Source: Dicaeum eximium (lineage: Eukaryota > Chordata > Aves > Passeriformes > Dicaeidae). From it: a stretch of DNA of 64,000 nucleotides. The notes under the pieces were generated by a model. That model did no database searches and was not told the origin of the DNA. It saw only the letters and a program-made list of their open reading frames with translations. Positions 12,177-24,710 of the stretch are shown here, one piece after another (the stretch's first letter is position 1; every line of letters begins with the position of its first letter). Both the position numbers and the translations under genes were made by a program. The DNA lies in NCBI GenBank assembly GCA_013396995.1, contig VWZP01002402.1, positions 4,326 through 68,325 on the forward strand. The letters are read 5' to 3'.

Positions 12177-15100
12177 AAACAAAAGCTCTGCCCAAGGGGA
12201 ATTACAGGCACCTAAGTTGATTTCCATGTCACTTTGCTATCAAAAAACATCTACAGAGCTATCTAAGCTTGATGCACACATGACTAAATCTGGGTATGTG
12301 CAAAAATAATTCTGCAATTAGAATGTCCAGAATTACACAAGACGTATGCATCATAAGGTCCTTTCTAAAGTTACTTTACAACCTCTTGTGTACATCATCA
12401 TTTAGAATTTTAAAAGTGTAGATTGCAACTGACTTACTTTTTGGTTTCATGTAAGATGTGTTCATACTGGCATATAATTTTTTTCATAAAAAGAAACTTT
12501 TATACTCCTTTAGCCTGAGTGGCTTTTATCTTACACCAACAGAAACAATAAAATCAAAGAGAAACAGAAGTTTCTCCAAGAGCTGTCCTCATAAAGGAAA
12601 GAATTATGTTAACTCACAGTAATTATAAATGCAGTCATAACATTGGCTGCAATATAATCTAGACGTGCCTGTTCTAGCTTTGGAATAATTTCCTGGGATA
12701 CTTGCAGAGGTGGGGCAGCACAGAGCTCAGAGATGACTGGCAAATGGTCTATTTTGGGCAGTTGGAAGCTCAATGGAATTGAAAGCTTTACAACAGTACT
12801 TTACAACAAAAATACAACTTGAATCCTTACGCAAGATTAACAAATCAAAGGTTCAACTACATTTCCTCTTAGTCTTCAACACGCTTGGATGATCAGTGCC
12901 CTCACTTCCCTAGGTTTTGCCTTTATGTTTACTGGAATTAATACTTTCATTCTCCAAAAGGCCCGTACATGGATGAGACTGGAATTTCCAATCAACCACT
13001 ACTATTTGATGCAAGATACACACTCTCCTTCAGGCTCCTTTGAAATTCAGCATTAGATTTGGTTTATGTTGTAATCTTAGCTCAAGTTGCAAGTTAAATA
13101 TTGACATTAATGCAAGTCCTATCCATGCATTTAAAAAAACCCCCAACAACATAGCTTGATATGGCACTGGAAAATTAAAGGACAGGTCAAGATCAATTTA
13201 CACAACTTGTTAGTTGCTCATGCCACAATTCCCAATGTGGCTGCCTGCTTACAACACTCATATGCTATTAGAGTTTCACAGATATTCACAATTACTTCCA
13301 CCTCTCCAGAATAAACAATCCACTAATAATTCTAAGAATCCACTAATAATGACTAAGACAGCAGCAAAATCCACTGTAATAAAAAGAACCAGGAAATGTG
13401 CACCTGAGTTCAACCTGCCACACAAAAATGAGTGGATTTCTTGTATGGACACCTTATCTCATCACCACTTTGCATTGTGTTGTCTCTTTGGGCTAACAGG
13501 AGGATATGAGTTGCACAGCAGGAAAAAAAGCCCAGCACCATGCTCAGGAGTCACAGTGGTTTTCCTTACTGTGTGATTTCTCTCAACACCTCCAGACTGC
13601 TCACATCAACTCAGATCTCAGATGCTCTTCCATGCCAGCAGTGGTAGAACAACGTAAGGGAAGTGGCTTGTGCCGCCCCCAGTGAGGGCTAGGGTCATGT
13701 ACCCCCATCAGCACAACACAGGGCAGTCCTCCAAATTCCACGACGTTGCTCCTGATGCAGTCCCTATACATTATTGCAGGAGAGCTGGCTGTCTGCACAT
13801 AAAAGCATTCTGACTGCTCAAATGACTCCTGTGCTCAGGCCATGTACAGGAGCCAGGAATGCAGAGATGCTGTAGAGGCTATGAAAAAAGGAGACAGAGG
13901 AACAGTGCACAGGGAGGAAGACAAAACCTTTTTGCTCTCTTGCCTCATGTGCAGATATCAGGGGACAAAGCAGACAAAAAAAATTCCTAAATGTAGAATC
14001 CGTACAAGATTATGCTCACATGTTAATAAAAACAAACAAAAAACCCAAACAAATGAACAAAATATTTTTCCTTCTGTTATGGTTATTACCTATTTCTTTT
14101 TTCCCCTCAGGTAGGAAATAAGACTAAGCAAAAAACCACTGATACTTAAGGTAAGAGAAGATCCATGAGAAAATATTCCTTCTAAAAACTTAATCTGTGA
14201 GTAGAGACAATACAATATTCTAAGACATGCTTTGTTATCTAATTGCCTCTTACAAAGAATTAAAGTGACATTACTGCGCAGAACAAAAATGCACTCTACA
14301 ATCTACTTTAATACATTTCTTTTCCTAGGCTTAAAGACAACAGCAACATTAATCAAAGAGATAATAAGTATTTCTTCTACAGAAAAAGTAGCTCATCCTC
14401 CCTAAGAGATATAATGGTTTCTTATACTGACTTATCTGTATACTATTCTGACCTGTTTTCTATTGCATCATATGAAATTACTAAGGGATGCACATGGTGA
14501 AATGTAAGAAAAGGCAGAAGCCACCTCACAGAGTGAGAAACTCTAAAAAGGAAAAAATGCTACTCTGATCATGTTCATAATTCTTCTTTATATGACTTTC
14601 AAAACATACTCCATCTATCCTGAGAATCACAGGCTATTTAGGAGGTACAAACATTACCAAACCTGCACCAATCCTCAAAGTGACAGTGCTGGGCAATGAT
14701 ACAAATGGGTGACCAAGTAATTAGTTTGCAGAACTACAAAAAAGGGTGACTTCCGTACTATATTGTGCATGTTATTCATAAATTTTAAGGTAATTTAGGT
14801 AATGTATTAGTAAGGTAGCCTAAAAACACATGGCAAGCTGACACTTTATCTCCTCAGTAAGACAACACTGTCCAGCAAATATTTGTTAGACATTTTCAAC
14901 TCTGTCCAATGTTATATGACATTTATATACAAGAAGTGATAGACATTTTGCTCCCAAAATAAGAAGCAACACTGTAGCATGGGTGCTTTCCCCAGATTTC
15001 ACAACTAAGAAAGGAACACTACAGGTTACTGCTTTGCTACAGTTCAGTATTTCTAGTAGGTTTTGAAGGTGTTCTTTGAACCGGCAGTGTTCTCTTACTG

Positions 15101-18100
15101 TAGTGCTGTAGGGCACTTCCCGAATAGCAGGAGGAAGCAGAAGAGGCAAAATGAGTATTACTTTCTGCAAAAACTGAGTCACAGTCACAAACCTTTACGC
15201 AATAAAGGCCCCGCCCTTTGTGCCCTCCTGCTTACAGGCTGCAGCAACCTTCAGCAGGCTACAAGTCGAAAGTCGTGTTGAAAAACCAAACAATGAAATC
15301 AGCAACTTTTGTAACAGGTCACATGAACCTGTGACCATGACTTTGGGAAAGTTCTAAGTTTAGCAAACGTTGCATCTACTATTCTAAAATTGTGACAAGG
15401 AGGTCTTGTTTACATGGTTTATTTATAACACTGTGTAGGATTGTGGGGGGTCAGCCTGAAAAAAATGAGGCATTACTGGGAACTGACTAACAGTGACAAC
15501 GGCCTCTAATGGTTCTCCATTCTTATGTGTGGGCTCATAGTAGGAACAGCAGGGAATTAATCAACACAGGCTTGTTATGTCATACAGTGACCAACTAATC
15601 CAAGTCAATGGAGAGATTTGTGCTGCCTTCAATAGCACTTGGATCAAACGAGCCACAATGCAAAAACAACCCAACCCCAAAACAACTGATATCAAACACT
15701 TGGGTGCATGCTAAATGAGGATGACTCAAGTTCCCAAAACAACACATCATCTGCGAATAGCCAGATACCCAGACTTGTGAGCACTCACAAATAGAATTAA
15801 TTGCCAGTAAATCTGGCAGCTGTTTCAGCTTTATGTTGGTCAGAGTTCATAGAGCCAAGCTTTGCAAACAGTGCTAGAAACCCTTGTCACTGTTAGAGAC
15901 CTGTTAGTGCATCTGCTAACACCTGTGGTCTATTCATCCAACAAACTGATGCTGTTTAACACACTCCTGCCTTTCTGCAAAGGGTTAACACCACCAAATA
16001 GAGGGGGAAAATGTATGAACAAACCTAAACAAGAAGCAGCCTGAACGCTTTGCTAAATGAAAACACCCTCTGTGCAGCTGAACTGCACTGACAAAGCTAT
16101 ACAAGCACCTAAATGCCAACTGCATTTTGAACTACTATATGTCTAGTTCCGTGTATAGGATCAAGCTGTAATTACATTTTTATGGCCAGTTTATACTCTT
16201 AGCAAATTTAGCTAAATGGAATAGGGTAAGACTATTGTACATGTTTAGAAAATGATGAAGGCAAAGAACCAGAACTTGCCAGTTTCAAAAATGTTTAAGT
16301 TTATACTATGCAATATGAGCTTTTATATTGTCTGTATATTCCAACTGTGCCTCAAAGACCCTAACTGGTCACACTGTCATGACACATGGCTACCATGAAC
16401 TTACTTATAACTTTAGGATCTCTCCATGTGCACAATGAGATGGAATAGGCATCCACAGCATACTTCTGAAAAAGACTGATTGGATTTCCAGTGTCAGATG
16501 TAGTAAGAGTTCTTCATAAACCACAAAGCTTTTCAGAAAAGCTATCTGAAGATACCCAGAAAGGGTACAGGTGGCTTTTTATTTTTCACATGTTCTCTGT
16601 ATACTGTTTCATACAATGAAAACAAAAGGAGACCTGAAGAAGGGGGAGAAAGTATTTCTTCCTCTGTGTGACTGCTCTCCTTTAATTTACTTCAGTTCTG
16701 AGAGAAATGCTCTTTGATGAATCTAAGTATTTAGCAAAACCAGGCAAAGACCGCACAAGTCATCTTCCCAATCCTGTGACTGAATGATTCAGGAGTTAAT
16801 GATACAACACATTAAATGGACAGTTTACAGGAATTAATTGTCCAAATTGTAGGTCTTATTTTTAATAATAATATCATAAAATATTAGTTACAAAATGCTA
16901 GAGAATGAAATTAACCAAAAACTGCCATGCTCATATTTGAGAAAACTGACTCTGTGTGTGTGTAATAAAAAAGTAAAAACAACTCCAAATAACATTCCTT
17001 GCTGCTGTTATTAGAAATTAAATAAATCTACACTTATGGCATTAACACATTCCATACCATTATGTCCCACCTCTGTCCTGGCCTTGTGTAGCACATTCAC
17101 CGGGGGAGACGAGACTGTTAAGACTGGGGACACAGCTTATCTTCATCTGGAGGGTTTGCAGGAAGAAATTAATGGGGCAGCAGAAGTTTTATAACATGAA
17201 GGCACTCCTGAATCAATGCTAAGTGTGGAACACTTCCCCAACACTAATGTGTTTTTCACTCCTAGATTCACTGTTACGTGTCACCAGCTACTTGCTGACA
17301 GCCTCTTGTGTGCTCAGTGAGAATGGATATGGAAATCAAGAGTTAACCAAGCCTTTAAAATGATTGTTGAAAATAATTTTAAAATACTCCTTATATGTGT
17401 TAAAGATCTAAATCAAACATGATTTATTTTCTTTTATACAAAGGGTCATTCTATTCTGTGTCTAGATTTTCATTGTAGCACCTAATGCTGTACAAGATTG
17501 CAAATTCTTGTCCACTGAGAAATAGCAAAGTAACACTTAGAACACACATTTCCCTCAATGCACAATCAGGAATACTGATTAAAAAAATGTGTCACCTCAT
17601 TTTATAGTTCAAATGTACTATAAAAATGTTCCCAAGAAACATCTGGTTTGTATTCACACCAGTTTGGTTTAAATACATATGTCAACAGATAATCCTCATA
17701 TTCCAAGTCAAGTGAAAACAGACCTTTTCAGCAAATTCAGCCTCACCCAAATCCATTCTGAAATAAGTGATAATTTCTACTTTATTTGGTGCAGAAAATT
17801 ATCCACTAGTGCTAAAACTCTCAATGAACTTCAAAATCTTACCTTGAATAATCAATTCTTACCTCATCCTGTTGTCATTGATCTCAGCAACACAAGAATA
17901 TATTCTAAGGGATTATTAAGTAAACAAGCCTTTGCCTTTTTAGAATTGAAATTTTATTTTTCAAAAAACTGACAAGCATAAAAATTAACCATAATAACCC
18001 TTATTACAGATACACTCTTACTTTCAACAGCTGAAAAGTGTTTCTTCTCAGTGCAAAATAACTTAGCATTTAAAAAGGACAGCAATCATGAAACAACAAA

Positions 18101-20904
18101 ACTCTGCAGCAGTTCTCAAGAAGCGAAAGAATAAAACCTTACTTCCTTAATCTGCATTTTCAAGCCCTTACAAAGATTGCAGTAAAGACAGCATAACTAC
18201 CCAGGAGGTAGGAAGAGTACCACATTGTAACCACAGCTATTAAAAGCAATCTGAATCAGAGAAGTTAAAGCAAAATCAGGCTTAATTTTAAGCATTCTGT
18301 TTAGCGTGGCAGAAAGGTTAAAAAAATCAGGTTTTTTCCAGATTACAAAGGGCTTTTAGGACAAAAGCTACCATGACAAGTTATTGTAATCAATCTTTCT
18401 AAAATGCTAATAAAATGATAGATCATATGAAAATTAAATGAAAGGAAGTTTTTTGTAGAGTTTTGAGCAATATTCAAGCAGTATGCAACTCAATCCTCAA
18501 AAAAATTCATTTTTGTTACACAAATCAAATTTAAAAGCCTAAAAAAATCAACTTATAATTAGGCATGTGGTAGCACCGAAATGCTTTTTCAAAAGTAATT
18601 TAGTGATGTTACTGGGATGAGGGAGGAACCAAGCTTTTGTAGGAAATCTCTCAGTTCCAGAAAGTATGCCAAATTAGACAGAAGCTAATTAGAAAGCCTT
18701 AGAACACCCTGTTTTTACAACAGCACAGACATAACAATCAATCTATGTGAAGAAAGGAAACCAAGAAGGAACAAACTGCCACCCAAAAACCTACACACCC
18801 AGTCGTGCATCACTTCAGCTAGCAAGAAATGTCACTGAGCTCCACAGGAACAGGGTCATGCCCCACTTGCAAAACAACTTTACCTTCATTGCCTCTAAAT
18901 GCAGGGCAGAATGAAAATACCATCTCAGAATCATTCAATTTAAAAAATATTTTAAGATCTAAACATGCAAAAAAGTCAACAAAATTGAAGATTAAATTCT
19001 GATAGGGCAACTTCTGATAACATTTACATCTACAGCCATGACACATGTTCATGCTATTGGTTTTGCCTCTGCTGTGCTTTCAACTGAATGAGCAACATAA
19101 TTAGGATTTCTGCTAAGCACTGTGTTCACTAGAGAAATGTTCCACAGTGCCCCGTTGTTTATGGAAGTTTCAAAATGGCTGAGTCCATTTTCAACATCTC
19201 ACATTTAGTTAGGCATTCCAAGGCAAAAGACATTGCAAAGAATTTACAAACCTAAACAGTTACAAAAACAGGAGCCTTTGGGGAAACAGTGAGGTTTTAG
19301 CTTGTTTTAAACTTCTTTACACAACTGTACCTGCTTTGCAAAATGTATTTCTTATTTATTTACAGTATACCACAGATGTTTCTTTGTGAACGTTATTAAG
19401 TTATCCACATTTTTAAAATAACAGTTGAACACCAGAGTTCCAGTCCACTGACAGTCCTAGATAAAGGCAAGTAACACACCAGAGCAAAGAAAAANTACAG
19501 AGGAAGCAACAAGAAGTTTTGGAAGAAACAAACAGCAGAGAACAAAAGTTTCAAAGAGCCTGAGCTGCATCAAGGAGATTTATGTGAAACATTTTGACTT
19601 TACACTCTTGGGAACTTTGATCTAAGGGTGGAGAGTGAGATGGGTGAGGACAGGAAGGATTAGAAGGGAGAACAGAGAAATAGGGCTTAATCTATTTCTG
19701 CATTTTAAAAGCCATATTTAATGTAAGTTTTCAAGTTGCACTGTTGGTACACAGCAGTGGCAACAACAAAAAGTTCATGAAGTCTGTAATTCATCCTGTC
19801 ATGACAAACATTACCAGGTAACAATCCTGCACTGACCTTGAGCACGGGCTAGGTCAAGTGACAAAATGTCACTTAGAAATTAACAGACTTATGAAACAGT
19901 TTCTTATTACATAAAAAGCTACGATGGCCTTATTATATGAATTAGACTTTGATTAATTCACAGCAAACCATCAGAAAATTTTTTAGAGCTGAATGCTTTG
20001 AACTCTTACTGACATTTAAGAAAGAAATAAAAAGGCACCATTTTTGCTAAGTTATCCAAATTTTCAATCATGTAACAAATGCCACAAATAGAACAAATAC
20101 ATTTGTGAGAGTATTAGACCATAGCAGAACCTGTGAAAAGCTACCTTGTTTCAGTTCATAAAGATGTTGCAGTGGCTGCTCTGCAGAAAGTAGGCAACAG
20201 TCAAAAGGAAGAGGTAACACCTTTAATGTGCAATTCCTATTTCTCTCAGGTATTTAAATGATTAACATTATGCTCACCACGTTGCCCTGGGGGCACGATA
20301 CACCTCCTGTCTTTGTCAGAAAGCATTGAACAACTTACCCAAAACACCCTGTGGCAGACTGCACATATCCTAAATTTCTTCTTCACATCTTTACTCCTCT
20401 TTTATGGCAGATGACCAGCACTTATGGTAGAGGGACAGTGGAGCCACTAGCAGCACCCAGGAAGACTGAAAGCATCTCTCCTTCAGAGGGCTGAAAGCCC
20501 ATTAAACGGCTCTGCCCTTCAATGCAGCCCCTTATATATTTCATCTTATATGTCTTTCACCCGTGTGCCTTCCTGTGATTGATCAGTGCTTGGCTCATTG
20601 CCTTCAATCCCAGGCACCTGTCCTACACAGTTGTAGCCCATTAGGGAGGAGGCCTGACCACAGCCTTGCTCCCAGTTACCACAAGCTGTGTGCCTACAAC
20701 ACTCTTTTCTACCTGAAAAGAGTTACCATGATCACTGACAATTCTGCTTTCCTCAGAGAAAGGAAGTTATCATCCAAGGAATGAGATAAAGTAATTCCTT
20801 CATTTCTCAAAAAGCCATGAATTCTTTTCTTTGGTGCTGCAGGAAACACAGGAGACTCCCGTGAAGAAAATGACAGGATACTGACTTAGTGCCTGTGTGA
20901 AGCG
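12177..20904. other. Intergenic, AT-rich, no gene seen
   Basis: No supported coding sequence. It contains one possible copy of an ancient palindromic repeat (15590-15655) and one N (19495). No CpG island or strong microsatellite. Confidence 0.55.
15590..15655. repeat. Possible copy of ancient CATTGACTTCAATGG-type palindromic repeat
   Basis: Contains CCAAGTCAATGGAGAGATTTG, then CCTTCAATAGCACTTGGATCA. This is the same word order as the segment at 35505-35590 (TCATTGAAGTTAATGGGAAT ... TTGGATCAGG). Confidence 0.45.
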
Positions 20905-20975
20905 TGTGCAGTTTTGCTGTTACTCATGGACAGCCCTGACCAAGGGCTGTTAATGAGTAACAGCAGAACTGCACA
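20905..20975 (+). other. 71-nt near-perfect inverted repeat (RNA-hairpin candidate)
   Basis: Arms 20905-20937 and 20943-20975 pair over 33 positions around the 5-nt loop GACCA. There is one true mismatch (20928/20952) and two positions (20914/20966 and 20929/20951) that are G-U pairs if the + strand is transcribed. It could be a small-RNA precursor, a structured element in an unknown transcript, or a recent snap-back duplication. I recognise no known microRNA in it. Confidence 0.8.
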
Positions 20976-23900
20976 GACTTTTTAAAATCTATTTTAAACA
21001 TTAATGTTCTCATATGCCTTCACCATCCAGACTATGCCCACTTCTACAAAAACTTCTGTCGTGTCCCTTCTTGACTCCCATCTTCCCTCATTAGATTCAG
21101 AGCCACGAGGGTAATAAATAGCTCTAAGGGAAACTGCCATTCTCCACCTTGCATAACGTAACCATCTAATGAGAAAACGGTATCTCAAATACATTTCAAA
21201 TGCATCATGTTCTCTCCAGAACGAAAAAGCCAGACTGCAAGAACTGACTTGACATTCAGCCCTGGATCATACCACAAGGAAATCCTGAGGATTGTGAAGG
21301 AGAGCAGCACGTTCAAGTCACAGAAGAAACTCCCAATTAACTTTTTGGAGAGCTCCCACAAATCACGACTGCAACACTGCCAAATCTCCTCTACAGCCAC
21401 AGGAAAGGTACAATTATCATTTAGCAACAAAACAGCAACTCCTCCAGGCAGAACTAAATCACAAACATCATACTGAGAAACAGAAATCACTCCTCCTTTC
21501 CCTCTGCCCTCAGGCTTATAATTAAAGGAAACTCAAAAGAGATCCTCTTTATTTCTATTCCTTGAAAACAAAGAGCCTTGTTGAGTCAGGGAATCCAGCT
21601 TCCACCAGAAACTTCTTCTAGTCTGCCCTGAAAAATGGTTTCCAGACATAGAAAGCAACAGAAAATATATGGGTTTTTACCTTTTTTAAAATAAGATAAA
21701 TAGATCTGTTAAATGATTTGGACCTTCATAAGTCTCATAAGAATTAGAATGCCTCGATTATGCTGAAAAGCTAGATGTTTTCAGATAAAAGGGCAACTGA
21801 CACTTAGAAGTGAAGAGGGGCTATCATGGAACTTGAACAGCTGTTAATTATTACCTGTAAGAAAGCAAAGGGCTGAGAGGAAGACAAAATTAGGTGCCAA
21901 ATTTATGTTTCTGCTGAAACCACAGTTTTTAAGTGTCCAACTGGGTTTAAAAAAAAAATTAAGCTCTGAGCTTACATTTTGGAGGTACTCTATTAGTCCA
22001 CTTGGATTGCTTTGTGAAAATATTCTCCAGCTGCTGATAGGCCATTTCTGTCCTTCAGCCTGTGGGAGCCATTCCATGCCTGGTAGATGAGAATGAGTAG
22101 AATCCACAGCTCTGCAGTCGAGGGCGTTTGTTATGCAAGACTCACACACAGACTGCCACTGCTCAGTGCTCACAGACTTCCTGGAAGGTTGTTTCTGACA
22201 GGGGGCACCACCTCAAAGCCATGAAGGGCACATGGAAAATTCCAGGAAAGCTTCACTTCAAATCACAGGACCTTTTTTTCTAGGTTAAGAAGATTATTTA
22301 ACTGTTTTGCAGGGAGGTTCTGGCATAGGCTAGTACACTACTGCAGAGATGTACAATCAGTACAGATTTTCTCTTCAGGTTACAGGAAGCTTTGCAATGA
22401 TATTCTGGTGGCTCATTCAGAAGCCTGTTTTATTGTCAGCATACAGTCATCCAGGTGACTAAATGGTGAAGCAAGCATTGCAAATTCCCTCTTCAGAGGA
22501 GATGCAGTGTAATCTCCAGACAATGTATCCCAGGGCTGCTTTGCTGCACTTCAAGCAGTTATCTCTGCAACTACACATTTATGGTCCAAACAGAGTTCTG
22601 TTTGACAGGTGTGTCCCTAGCAGCATGTAACCAGGAACACCTCAGTGGAAAACTAGCAGCTATTACATTTCTACAAGCTAATGAATAATCCAGGTTTTTG
22701 ATGGACAACACGATTTTAAGAACAGCACAAATTTACTGACATAGTCTTACAGAATTTCTTTTTTAAGGCAGATGAAGGAGAAAGGCTTGTGCTCCTGAAA
22801 GCTTGCCCACTGCACTTCTCTCTTCCTCTGTATGACTCAATCTAATAAAACACACAGCCACTCTCTAATAACCACTCCATCCTCCCTTGGAATGCTCTAG
22901 GACAGCACAATTCAGCTCAGGTTTGCACTGCACCATGCCATCACTACACTGCACAACAAAGCCCTTCAAATGCCACATTCAACCTTCACAAACAGATGCC
23001 ACTGTCTCACAAAGAAAGGCTGAAAAAGAGGGACTGCTAACATTGAACAATGCACTGGCACACAAAAATGGCTGAACCTCTACTTCCTTCAATTTTCCAG
23101 TCGAGACTTTGGCTATGCCTACTCAAAACCACTTTGGAATAATCCCAAATTAACTATTTGGTTAAGATGTGGAATGAAAATATCTCTGGTTTAGATTTAG
23201 TTCAGGTTAGCTTAGTCTATATTTAGTTCAACACTTACCTTTCATATAAAAAACCCCAAACTTATGGGTGAGAACACGCTGATGCAGACACATCAGCCCT
23301 ATGGGGACAGAACTTGGCACACTCAGTTTTGCCTTCTGCAAATTTCCACTGACTTTACAGCTCCTCTACAAGGACCTTTATTTGGTGCTTATTGTGTGAC
23401 TCCTGGTGAATTTTTTCTAGCTCTTTTTGTGTGCTCACAGGGACTGGCGTACCAGAAGTTACTTGTTGATGATATAGTTCCTTGTTTCACATGGTGCACC
23501 ACATTTTCTTTGAACATGAACAGCCTGGGAAGATGCCATCTCAAATTAGAGACCTCTTTGCTGTCTGGCCTGTCTAGAGAAAGAAACAGCTTTGGGAGAC
23601 AGAGAGATACTCAATAACTTTTATGAACAATTTCACAAAAAGACCCCAACCAAACCAACCAACCACAAACCACACCGCCCCCCCACCCCCTATTCAGAAG
23701 GGATCAAAGAGGACCCAGCAGCTTTTTCATACCCAGTAGTAAAATACAAAGAGTTACAGTAAAAGAGCATGTAAGCCTTGTCTACCAAACACTACTATTA
23801 AAAGCTGACACGTGGCCCAGTAGCCTTTCACATTATCTGATTCTTAGAAAAAAGTCAAGGCCAACTCCAGCAGGGGACTGTAAACAATCCCAGGCTTCAG

Positions 23901-24179
23901 CTTTTCAGAGTCCATGACCACAAAAGCTACGGAACATCCTCGGGCTGCTCTTGAGAGGAGGGCTTGGCAAGTGGAACAGAAAGGAACCAGCATCCTTGTA
24001 GCATTCTAGATATAAGCTGCTGCTGTCATTGCTGTAGTTGAGAGAGCGACCGTCATATCAATGGCATCCTCGACACGGTACTTATGCAACAATTAATTGT
24101 GGGGAATGTCATGTTCCAGCGGGAGTAGGAACCATGCCCCAGGGCAATGCATTGCTTGTCTTTACTGGGAGAGCAGGGC
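20976..24179. other. Intergenic, no gene seen
   Basis: Short open frames only. Includes a CCAA/C-rich low-complexity stretch at about 23641-23692. The sequence leads into the distal CpG island. Confidence 0.55.
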
Positions 24180-24450
24180 ACGGACAAGAGCAGCGCGCGT
24201 TGCTTTGCTGTTTGCCCTCGCTGGCAGTGCCACACGGAGTCACCCCGCAAGGGACGTTTGGCAGCGGCTCGCGCCAAGTCAAGGCGAATCCCCGGCACGA
24301 CACCGAGAACGCCCTCGCTGTTCCAAGAGCCATGAGGCCGCGGGAGCTGTGCCTGCCGTGCCCCGAGGGCAGGGCCCGGGGTGCCGCTGTCCCGGAGCCC
24401 GCTCCTCGCTCCCTGAGCCACCGTGAGGGGGACGCGGAGCCCCAGCCCCG

Positions 24451-24462
24451 CACGTGACGTGA
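24451..24462 (+). promoter_or_regulatory. Overlapping E-box and CRE-like site
   Basis: CACGTGACGTGA combines a palindromic E-box CACGTG (24451-24456) with TGACGTGA (24455-24462), overlapping by two bases. It lies about 70 bases upstream of the TATA box of the distal CpG island. Confidence 0.5.
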
Positions 24463-24489
24463 CGCTGCACGCACGGCGAAAGCACCGAG

Positions 24490-24497
24490 TGACGTCA
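24490..24497. promoter_or_regulatory. Perfect CRE (TGACGTCA)
   Basis: Full palindromic cAMP response element about 38 bases upstream of the TATA box in the distal CpG island, at roughly -69 from the expected start near 24559. Candidate site for CREB/ATF/JUN dimers, including ATF3 itself. Confidence 0.7.
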
Positions 24498-24527
24498 CCA
24501 CGCACGGCTCCCACCGGCGGCGGCGCC

Positions 24528-24535
24528 TATAAATA
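24528..24535 (+). promoter_or_regulatory. TATA box of the upstream CpG island
   Basis: CTATAAATAG within GC-rich flanks, a strong TATA match on the + strand. Transcription would start near 24559 and run toward ATF3. Confidence 0.75.
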
Positions 24536-24570
24536 GCCGCGCGGGGCCGCGCAGGCGCGCGCCCGCACCG

Positions 24571-24578
24571 CGACGTCA
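24571..24578. promoter_or_regulatory. CRE-like site just after the expected start
   Basis: CGACGTCA, one base from the perfect CRE, about 12 bases downstream of the expected start at the distal promoter. Confidence 0.45.
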
Positions 24579-24683
24579 CCGCCGACGCGGGCGCGGCCCC
24601 GCCCGGCGCTCCCCGCGCTCGCTCCCTCGCTCACCTTCTATTTTTATCCCGCCTTTGTTCGGCGGGGCCCGCCCGCCGCCGCG

Positions 24684-24710
24684 GGACGGACGGACGGACG
24701 GACGGACGGA
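24684..24710. repeat. (GGAC)n tetranucleotide microsatellite
   Basis: About 6.5 uninterrupted GGAC units inside the distal CpG island, followed by GGGAGG. Likely length-variable. Confidence 0.8.
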
